A DNA stretch of 64,000 nt from Azolla caroliniana (taxonomy: Eukaryota > Polypodiophyta), in the NCBI GenBank assembly GCA_043228905.1, contig JBHGNT010000008.1, forward strand, positions 4,588,001 through 4,652,000, in the 5' to 3' direction. The position numbers and the translations under genes were made by a program. This document shows, one piece after another, positions 54,661-64,000 of this stretch. The notes beneath the pieces are model-generated. The model ran no database searches and was not told where the DNA came from. It was given only the letters and a program-made list of their open reading frames with translations. Numbering within the stretch: position 1 is the first letter of the stretch; the number at the start of each line of letters is the position of its first letter.

Positions 54661-56927
54661 TTTGGATTATGTAATTAACAGACCTCCCATAAATTCCATG
54701 TTCTCCATGGGGTCCTCTGCATATGGGAGGGTAGGGGTGTTTGTGAGGTTTATAACGTTTAGAAAGAAGTGCGAAAACCCACCACACCTAACTAACTACT
54801 CTCCATCACCTTCGGACCCCCTTTCCTTTACCCTTCCCAACCCCCTCTCACATCCTTTGAGTTAGTTGACTTGTTACATACATCCACATATTGCATGTGT
54901 GCTTCACTTCACCTTGTTTCCTAGTTAATGATGGCATTAGCATGTGAGCTTCGCCTTGTTTATTTGTGATTGATGACATTTTTCTTTGGAGGGGACTCTA
55001 TTTGTCCCGTACATCCGAACCGCCCATTGTTTCAGGTCAATTATCTATAGATTTGAACCACCCGTTCCTTTGTTTTTTTTAATTAATCGAATTTAGTTTG
55101 CTTTTCATGCATGGACAAATATAACAGGACATATGTCAACAAAACTTTGGGCCACACACTTTAGGAGCAATGAATTAATAAAAAGTTTCCATTTACTAAT
55201 GTTTTCGACGAGCAAGTGTTCAAATTCTTCATCACCACTTTTTGTGATCAAGACCACCTCTTTCTAAAATGTTCATTTTTTAAAATCATTGTTAAGACAT
55301 TCGGCCTTGAACTCTTGAATAATCAAGCATCCCAAAACCTTAATGCATCACGATTGTGTGGTAATATCATAGACATTGAATCCCCAATATCGGATTCACT
55401 ATCTCCTTATAGGAACACAATTAAGCATTGAAACACTAATGTGGTTCTATATAGATACTTTATCAAATTTCAATGATTCGAAGCGCGATACAAGTAAAAT
55501 TTGGCTATAATGCAATGATTAGATGCTATTATACTAATTAACTTTGCAACCATCAGATGCCACTCTTATTGAGAAATCAATCATCAAAGAAAATATTTAA
55601 AACACTTTGAGTATGTAGAGGAGAAAAAGGAGCAATGACACTTTGAGTATGAAGATGGGAAAAAGTCAATCACGCTTTGAGTATGCACAAAGAAAAAGGG
55701 TGTTGATGAAGTTAAAACAATTATATTCTTCTTTCTTTTGATGGGAGCTTGTGAGCTAGCTCCCAAATCAGTCTTGCTTTTAATGGATGCAAAAATCGCT
55801 ATCATGAAACATAGTTACGTAACACAATTGCAAAACAAAGGGCTAATTTTGTCTAGCTCCCCTTAAAAGATTCCCTACGCTTAGTCAAAGTTTCTCAAAA
55901 CATTATATATATCATAGATTATGAGAAACATCAAATTTAACATGATGCGAGTGAATTTTGGAAAACCTCAAACCTAGTGTAAAGTTCATGAAACGAAATA
56001 TGATTGAAAATGTCAAACAACTATGTATGTATTATATATACTCATTGCCACTTTAAAAGATTTAATACACGAGTAGCCTATAATGGTATATTAGCATAAT
56101 GTTGATATTTAATTTTTTCGGGGTGCACATGTTGTGCCAATGCTTTACATTTGGTAGAATATGTTTTTTCCTGTATCCCGTATGGAAATTTTAATGTGTA
56201 AAACTTATTTGGTTTGAACGAAGTTTGAATGTCTAAATTGTAAACGCTTATGAAATTTAAGAACAATGTCAAGTTCGTGTGTTGGTAAAGTTTTGGATTT
56301 GTAGGTTAGAATCTCGACAGATCCAAAAGCTTAATTATGTCCAAATCAAGCTACTCTTTAAGACAACTACATTTTTCATCTTGCATATGCCATGTTGGAG
56401 CTTACAAGAGTACGATATTGGTTTAACATAACAAATTTATATATCAAATCCAAAATGTTATTTATGTCCTATCAAAGCATCTCTTGGAGGCCAATTATCA
56501 TTTTTCAACGCCTAAGGGGTACACCTTGCACATGCTCGCAAAGCTTAGGATAATGTTAACATTAAAACTAACATGACAATCATAATCATTCTCTATTTAT
56601 CATACACAAACATTGACTGCACATTCCAAATATGGCTATGTTAAATCTAGTGGCAATAGGCTTGAGAGCATAACCATATGAAAGCAGCACAATCCAATGT
56701 TTACCATTTCTTAGAAAACACACTCTATAAAAGATATTGCTTCTAATCATGTCATGTACAAGGAGATGTAGTCCCATTGTCTATAAATGAAGGTTTATTC
56801 TTGTATCCTTCATTTGGTTTAAACCCATTTCATAACATTCTTTGGAAAAAATATATTGGAGATCATACAATATATGAGGCAATGACACACAATTTCCAGT
56901 GGGGACATGCAATTTTTGCTAGTTGAT
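54661..56927. other. Intergenic DNA, no gene seen
   Basis: AT-rich with no open frame showing family resemblance. Around 55600-55690 'ctttgagtatg' recurs three times at about 40-bp spacing. Confidence 0.6.
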
Positions 56928-57608
56928 CGATTGTAGTTCATATGACATCATGCACACCATCGTTTGTTCATAGAAAGCCCCAAATCCATATACATATAGA
57001 TGTCATGAGATAGATGAGAGAGGCTTGATGTGTTTCTTCTCACAAATTTTAACAATATTTTCTTTCCATGAACGTTTTCTTGCATGACTATCATAGTACC
57101 CGTCTTGCAAGGTTGTGCTTGGGTTACAAGATGTTGCCCTACACTAGAGACATCAAAGATACTAAAAGCGAACATGATGGATATAGGGAGGCACAATATG
57201 GTTCTTCTCATGACTTTAATGTGGTGGCGGAAGTGCAATGTTACATGTTGCTTTCCATGATTGTGGTTTGTATGAGATCATGAATGCCACCATTTGTTCA
57301 TACAAATCCCCAAATCCATGAACATATGTGTCATGAGATCTATGAGGGTGGCCCAATGTGTTTCTTCTCACAACTTTTAAAAATATTGATACATAATACA
57401 ATCATACATGCTTCTTTCCACGAACACTTTCAAGCATGACAATTATAGTACAACAAGTCTTGCAAGGTCATGCTTGGTGTATGAGATGTACACAACACTA
57501 GATACATCAAACGTTGAAAGTGAACAAATGATTGATATAGAGAGGACAAGGTTCTTATAATGACTTTAATGAGGTGGTGGAAATGAAGTGTTACATGTTG
57601 CTTTTCGT
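56928..57608. repeat. Diverged direct duplication, about 330-bp period
   Basis: Copy 1 starts GATTGTAGTTCATATGACATC (about 56929) and copy 2 GATTGTGGTTTGTATGAGATC (about 57260). Shared phrases include CACCAT.GTTTGTTCATA, GTGTTTCTTCTCACAA.TTTTAA and GTGTTACATGTTGCTTT. Small frames in it are not convincing as genes. Confidence 0.85.
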
Positions 57609-59336
57609 GAACATATTGAAGAAAATAATTGTTGGATATCCTTGTTAATGGGCACACACGTTTTATTATCATATTGGTGGCCTAACAACACCAAAATTTG
57701 ATAGTGTCCAACACTAATAGCATGAAGACTCTAAAAAGAAAATAGACAACCATTGTCTTCAAAGCATTCGATTAAGATGATGGTATTGTTTCCAACCTTT
57801 GGGTTGTGGCAAAGTTTTAGAACTAACAAGCAATACCATGTTTTAGATTTTTAAATTTTAATTGCGTGAAGTTATTAATCATTGTTATATTGAATAGGTA
57901 TGGATGACTAATGTCTTGTATGATGCATAAATACAATGCTTTCACATTGTGATCTAGGATGTAATGCCACTTGTCAAAAATGTCTTCCCTTCAAAGTCCT
58001 AGGAGGTGAAAATTGACTTTGTGACTTTCTGAAGACATTTTTCAGAAAAAAGGTTTGATGCATATGATTTGCCAATAAAGCCATGTATTTAGGAGAAGGG
58101 TTTGTTGCTTTTCTATAGAAATTAATTTGATGAGAAATGCGTCTATGTATTGATATAGACTGAGACATCTACTGTTTGGAAGTGAGCACATGTACGTTGA
58201 TAGAGACAATCTAGTGTGTGAAAGTTCCATATATCAAGGGCTATATAGTATGCAATAAACCTTGCAACTTAATAGGAATTGGCCCAAGAAGTCTATAAAA
58301 GAATTGCCATTGTGGCATAACTCAATCAATCTATTGTCATGGCCCTTGGGCATTTTAACACACATTTTTGAACTTGTAGGAGAAGGGTGTAAATTGGATC
58401 TAGAAACTTGCAAGTTATTTATAAGACCATATATTTCAGACAAAGGGGTATAGGTGTGTACAATGAACAAAAAGGAAAAAATAATAATGAACATATCCTA
58501 AACACCATCGCTTTACATTTGAGCACGAGTTATCAAGCTTAATCTTACCAATTGTAATTTGTGTCTCTAAGGGAACTTCTTTTGCTATGCAATGTCGTAT
58601 ATGAACTTAATTCGGGAGGTAAGCTTCTTTATATGAAGACAAGTGTTTGCCCAAGATTGACGAGTTTTTTTAAAGTTTGTTTTTCCCCCTCTCTATGGCC
58701 CATCCATTGTGCATTCATGACCATGGATGACCCATCAATAAACCTGCATGATTCATCATCAAGAACCAAAGTTTCAAAGTCAACCTTTATGTTGTAGGAG
58801 TCGTCCAAATTTCATATCGAGTATATACCCTTCACTTTAAATTTTGAAATTTGAAATTTGAAATGCAATAGGAAATAGTTATAGAATTTCTAGCTTTATA
58901 TTTCATATCATTAGAACTTATTCAAACTAAACCAATACTTGTATCATTGGCATTAATCACAACATAAATACATCATTATTTAGTCTAATTATAAAACTAA
59001 CATTACAAAGTATAACTAAGAATTCAAGGAGGATGAATTTACATATAATATCTCCTCAAATGTGGCATGGTACATGCCCAAGAGGTGATTAACAAGGATA
59101 TTTATGGTAATATTGAAAACATAATTATCAACAAAACCTTGCCTTTGTATATAATAAAATAAAAACAAAAGTTTTGACATGAATTAAGAAAAATTGCTTG
59201 TCCAAAGGGGTTTTGCTTGTAATCCAACGAGAACTTATTTAATATTAGATGACTCGAATTGTTCAATTTTGTCAATAGGAATTTGATGACCCCATATGAT
59301 ATATGGTTAATGAATACATAAGCATCATGGCTTCAC
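57609..59336. other. Intergenic AT-rich DNA, no gene seen
   Basis: No frame with family resemblance, no RNA gene seen. A triplet of GAAATTT occurs near 58845. Confidence 0.6.
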
Positions 59337-59397
59337 TTGGGCTTGAACCCAAGACCTTGTAATACATAATCAAAAACTTAACCACTAGGATAACATA
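59337..59397 (-). repeat. tRNA-derived SINE-like head
   Basis: Minus strand: A-box-like TATCCTAGTGGTTAAG and B-box-like GGTCTTGGGTTCAAGCCC, spaced as in plant SINE heads. Confidence 0.55.
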
Positions 59398-59451
59398 TGG
59401 TTATATAAAAGATTAAAAATGACTTATTGTAATAGATTAATTCTTGTAAAT

Positions 59452-59548
59452 GTTCTAGAACATTCTAGAATATCCTAGAACATCTTAGAATATTCTAGGT
59501 CTAGAACATTATAGAAATCACTAGGCTATTCTATAGGAACCTATAAAT
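59452..59548 (+). promoter_or_regulatory. Heat-shock-element array and TATA box
   Basis: Alternating TTC and GAA triplets sit at exact 5-bp steps: TTC 59453, GAA 59458, TTC 59463, GAA 59468, (one mismatch), GAA 59478, (one mismatch), GAA 59488, TTC 59493. Further GAA triplets are at 59504 and 59514. The consensus nGAAnnTTCnnGAAn binds heat-shock factor trimers. CTATAAATA at 59540-59548 is a likely TATA box. This is upstream of the gypsy gag start at 59818 and so is probably the U3 part of its LTR. Confidence 0.75.
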
Positions 59549-59754
59549 ATGGACATATAGTTATTCTAAAACTAATTTGAAACAACACTAGTCTTAAGCT
59601 TTCATCACCTTTCTTGTATCCATCTTCATTCTATCTTACTAATACATTCATTCTTCTCTTATCACTTCATTCCTCTCTTCTCGTGATCTCTTTACATCTT
59701 TCTTCTACCACTCTATCTTTTCTCTTGGTTCTGACAAATTGATTCGAATTTTCT

Positions 59755-59776
59755 CTCTCTCTCTCTCTCTCTCTCT
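59755..59776. repeat. (CT)n microsatellite
   Basis: Short CT tract followed by a C-run in the leader of the gypsy fragment. Confidence 0.9.
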
Positions 59777-59817
59777 CCCCCCCCCTCCCTTATCCTCCTC
59801 TGTAAACATCACGAAAC

Positions 59818-61640
59818 ATGGTTGCCATCAACTCGGAAGAATATCTCACCCTTGTTGCAAAAATGGAGAATATTAAATCCAAGTTCACATCTCTTGAATT
59901 AGAGAATCAACGTCTTCTTGGGGATCTACAAAAGGTTATTGTTGAGATGCAACAACAACAAGAAGAGCTTACGCGATGGGTGCAACAATTAGAATCGACA
60001 ATTGTAATTTTACAACAACAAAGGGTCGAAGGTCAAGGAAGTATTAAGGAGCCCAAAATCAGTCTCCCAGCTAAATTCGATGGTTCAAGGGTGCATTTCT
60101 GAGGTTTCTTGAATCAAGTGCGGTTGGTAATCCAAATGCATCCCACGCATTATCCGACAGATGCATCACGAGTCGGGTTAGTGGGCACCTTATTGACTAG
60201 CATAGCGTTGTCATGGTTTGCTCCATTACTAGAGACAAATTCCCCTCTACTACATAATTTCGAGGAGTTTGTCAAAGAATTTAAGGCTTGCTTCGGAGAT
60301 ACAGATGGGGAAAGAATGACAATCAACGACACTACGTCAAGCTGATCAACCAACCTCAACATATGCAGCTAATTTTCGTCTCATTGCAAGCGATATTCCT
60401 TGGGATGAACAAGCCCTAATGGAGCAATTTCGTTCCGGTCTTTGTAGTGATGTGAAGGACTTACTTCTTACCTTCCCCGAGGATCCAAAATCACTTATAG
60501 AAGCTATTAGTCGAGCAATACGGTGTGATAATAGTCTTTTTGAGCGTCAATGTGAGCGACAACAACAAATAACAAGATCAAGATACACACCAACTTATGC
60601 ATCAGTAACGGCGCAATCGTCTCCAAGGCAAACGATTGATTTAAGATACATTTTACAAAGATTGATTTAAGGGGTGCATATAATCTTGTTCACATTCGAC
60701 CGGGAGATGAGTGGAAAACGGCGTTTCGCACTCGGTATGGTCATTTAGAGTATATAATCATGCCTTTTGGGCTCACAAATACACTCATAGTTTTCCAAAA
60801 TATGGCAAATGACATTTTCCGGGATTTTCTGGATATCTTTCTCATAATCTATTTAGATGATCTATTGATTTACTCTAAAACACATGAGGAGCATGATATA
60901 CATGTCTGGAAAGTACTTGAATGCTTAAGGAAGTATGGTCTGTATGCCAAACTTGAGAAGTGCAGTTTTGACAGCGAACAAGTCGAATTCTTGGGTTATA
61001 CTATTTCATCTAAGGGTATCTTCATGGATCCATCAAAAGTCAAAACAATATTGGAATGACAACCCCACGTTCTGTTCGAGACATCCACTGTTTCCTCGGA
61101 TTTGCTAACTTCTATCACAAATTCATACGAAATTATTCGAAGATCGTGTTGCCTCTCACCCAACTCACCAAGAAGAATCAAGCGTTTGTTTGGACTATTG
61201 AAGCGGACACGACCTTTACTTAGATCAAAGAGGCATTCACATCATCTCCTATATTAGCACATATTGATCCCGAAAAGCCATTTACCATTGAAGCGGATGC
61301 GTCAGACTTTGCATTGGGGAGTATCCTATCCCAACTAGGCAAGGATGGGCAGTCCCAACCAGTCGCGTTTCACTCGAGAAAATTTACTGCTGCGGAGATA
61401 AATTATGAGGTGCATGACAAGGAGTTACTAGCTGTGGTTGACTCTTTCGAGTAATGGCGACATTTCTTGGAAGGATCGCCTCATCAAATAATCATTTATA
61501 GTGATCACAAAAATCTTATGTATTTTCAAACGGCTCGAGTGTTAAATAGGAGACAAGCTCGGTGGCTCGGGGGCTTCACTGTCAAAACTTGTATGATAGC
61601 ACGCGAGTTCATCAAAAGGGGTTTTAATTGACCACTGTAT
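59818..61640 (+). pseudogene. Gypsy (chromovirus-like) gag-RT-RNase H with deletion
   Basis: ATG at 59818. Gag: a coiled-coil start, then ISLPAKFDGSRVHF, a TGA at 60100-60102, then GFLNQVRLVIQMHPTHYPTD and further gag to about 60640. Protease and the RT fingers are missing: gag passes straight into IDLRGAYNLVHIRPGDEWKT. RT continues with MPFGLTNTLIVFQNM and IIYLDDLLIYS, then RNase H ([44 protein letters not shown]), with stops at 61057, about 61220 and 61453. It ends near 61630. The TGA at 60100 probably arose from CGA (Arg). Not functional. Confidence 0.9.
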
Positions 61641-62385
61641 ATATATAAGGGTATAAATAAATCTTTAAAAATATATCTACCTAAGGGTATTATCAATTAT
61701 GCTAGAGAAAAAAAATACATAAGCCCATGAAATATTAAATATTTCAATGAGATAGTAAAGAATATATTATGCAAACAATGCTCAAATTTGGAGTAACATA
61801 TATACATTATACATACATATACATATGTGCATGCATATATACCTACATTTAAACATTACATCCATGAATATGTATATACACACATTACACCCATTTATAC
61901 ATGCATAGTGACTAAACATGAATATATTATATTTGTAGAAATATGTATTACCATATGTAAATATGTACATAAATACAATACATACTACATATATAAATAC
62001 ATGCATACATATCTAGACATATATAAATGCATACATTCTTCATACATATTAGAATAAGCCATATATATTGACATACATATATGATATATACATAATGCAC
62101 ACATTAAAATTACATGTTACATATATACATACACATTCTTACAAACTATTTTATATATTACATATTACACACATATATTATTATACACACAAATCACAAT
62201 TATATACAAAAACATGTTGTGGTGTGCATGTGTGCATTTCACAATATATACATACCAAACACAAAAAATTTACATACATAAATAAATTACATATTATATA
62301 TGCACATACACATACACATAAATATAGAAGATTACATATTATATTTAATACAAATCTACATACATACAAACAAGTTACATATATT

Positions 62386-62605
62386 TCACAAGAGTTAGTT
62401 GGGAGCTATAGAGTCGGGGTAAAATAGGGTTTATTTCAATTTTGCTTGAGTTAAGGATCGGTTGAGTTTTTTTGTTGTTTTTGTTTGATAGTTTTGGAGT
62501 TGTTTCTCCAAGTTGTATATGTTGATCCCATTGTGGATTTGGACAAACATTGTTGTATTCTATTTGCTAACTAATGCGAAGTAGTGGTTTTTTGGGAAAA
62601 AAAAA
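62386..62605 (+). mobile_element. Short LINE/SINE-type retroposed tail with target duplication
   Basis: A 220-bp unique stretch ends in an A tract and is flanked by CAAGTTACATATATT at 62371-62385 and 62606-62620 (15 bp, up to 18 if adjacent A bases count). The body, T-rich and ending 'gggaaaaaaaaa', resembles the 3' end of a plant LINE. The flanks are low-complexity ACAT DNA. Confidence 0.85.
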
Positions 62606-63331
62606 CAAGTTACATATATTACACACACATAAATAAATTACAGACTACATATCATATAATCCATACATATTATATGATATACAAATTTACATACACATAC
62701 ATACATACATAGATACGTACATATTCCACATATCACCATATATATAGGCTATACGAAACCATACAAAATACAATACTTACATATATATACATATATACAT
62801 TCATACACACACATTGGATATATGTATACTTACACATACATCGGATATATACATGTATATTATATGCATATTACAAACATACATCCATATATGAGCTATA
62901 CACATACTAAACATTAAATACACCGAAAATAAAGATACATAAATACATTACATATATACGCATACATACATTCATATATTCATTCATACATTGCTACACG
63001 TATATACGTACATATGCCTACAATGTCACACATATAAATTTTATAAACACACATACATACATTACATGCAAGCATACACATACATACATTACATGTATGC
63101 ATACACATACATATATTACATGCATGCATACACATACATACATTCCATACATATGTACATATATATCACCACATACACACACACATAGCCATACACACGA
63201 CAATAGTACATATATACATACATGTCCATACATTAGCTATATACATACATATTAAAAGCACACATCCATACATATTGAATCATGTACATTGACATATGCA
63301 TAAACATATATACATAAATTACATATGTTAA

Positions 63332-63588
63332 TTTCGGGTTATTTTAGTGTTTAGTATGTGTATGGGTCATATCTAGATGTATGTTAGCAATATGCACATA
63401 ATATGTATGCATATTCCACATATCACCATATATATAGGTTATACAGGGTCATACAAACTACATTCCTTACATATATCGATACACATGTATACACATACAT
63501 TGGATATATGCATACATATTATGTGCATATTGCTAGCATACATCTAGATATGACCCATACACATACTAAACACTAAAATAACCTGAAA
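63332..63588. repeat. 81-bp inverted repeat with 95-bp spacer
   Basis: The left arm, 63332-63412, and right arm, 63508-63588, are reverse complements with only two mismatches seen. The arms are unique sequence (GGGTTATTTTAGTGTTTAG in the left arm) inside ACAT-rich DNA. A diverged relative of the right arm is at about 62890-62932. Confidence 0.93.
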
Positions 63589-63740
63589 ATATACAACCAT
63601 ATATACACATATGCACATTTGTACATGGACATACATACATTCATTCATACATTGCTACACGTATATATGTACATATGCCTACAATGATACACGTATAAAT
63701 TTTACAAACATATATCCATACATATACACACATATATACA

Positions 63741-63772
<32 letters not shown>

Positions 63773-64000
63773 TCCATATATCACCATATATATAGGTCAT
63801 ATGGGGTCATACAAACTACAATACATACATATTACAAACACACATCCACACACACATGTATGCATACACATACAAACATACATACATTACATATTACATA
63901 TATACACATATGTACATGCATACATGTACATACATATATTCATTCAACACATAATGGATCCAATATACACATCTAAACTTACAAACATGCCATATATACA

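Larger units (their letters stand above)
61641..64000. repeat. ACAT/TATA-rich low-complexity DNA
   Basis: More than 2 kb of interrupted (ACAT)n, (TACA)n and (ATAC)n. The phrase CACATATCACCATATATATAGG or a near variant recurs at about 62726, 63418 and 63774. Long open frames here are artefacts of the repeat (Tyr, Thr, His, Ile only). No gene. Confidence 0.93.

Noticed and set aside
61827-63976. Long open frames rich in Tyr, Thr, His and Ile on both strands
   Set aside because: They are translations of ACAT/TATA simple repeats, without any domain or start context.

Overview
The window is nuclear DNA of a land plant, and almost all of it is transposable elements. The only recognisable, apparently intact host gene is a plant-type exostosin (GT47) glycosyltransferase at 51425-53980 on the minus strand. 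Copia, Ty3/gypsy, LINE, SINE and Penelope-like (PLE) retroelements fill most of the rest. A PLE without a visible endonuclease domain, a gypsy element whose RT does not resemble the common flowering-plant lineages, and a ParB-methylase gene all point away from a typical angiosperm (fern, lycophyte, bryophyte or gymnosperm seem possible). This is inference; the sequence does not name a species.

Layout. 1-4214: Copia element on the minus strand, cut by the window edge, with its 5' LTR at 3811-4214; it sits inside the gag of an older gypsy element (gag 4215-4499, primer site, LTR start at 4557). 5000-9460: tandem repeats and element fragments. 9866-14071: a spliced six-exon gene, probably decayed, encoding a ParB-like domain followed by a class-beta DNA N6A/N4C methyltransferase. 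Its first intron carries nine 51-bp units, each centred on a long palindrome, and its first exon follows an LTR-like leader. 15153-32787: a gypsy element (A, minus) whose left LTR is split by about 11.4 kb of other elements: a LINE fragment (16566-17990) and a PLE (about 18545-26772). The PLE is itself split by a very young, internally deleted gypsy element (B, 21227-25202) with a 5-bp target duplication. Gypsy A appears to lie in an L1-like LINE (about 32788-35890), which also holds a solo LTR (34552-35172). 35890-37870: a second LINE.

37888-48490: an old Copia element (minus) with a young full-length Copia (40581-46031, duplication TGTGG) inserted in it. 48495-49360: LINE fragment and tRNA-derived SINE-like units. 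49450-51424: AT-rich, no gene seen. 51425-53980: the GT47 gene with a TATA box at 54051-54060. 54260-59336: microsatellite and AT-rich DNA without a convincing gene. 59452-61640: gypsy fragment on the plus strand, preceded by a well-phased heat-shock-element array and TATA box. 61640-64000: ACAT/TATA-rich low-complexity DNA holding a short LINE-like retroposed tail with target duplication and an 81-bp inverted repeat.

The most unusual object is the ParB-methyltransferase gene together with its intronic palindrome array. ParB plus methylase is a familiar prokaryote and phage arrangement, but here it is cut by spliceosomal introns in plant nuclear DNA. Three in-frame TGA codons suggest that this copy is decaying.
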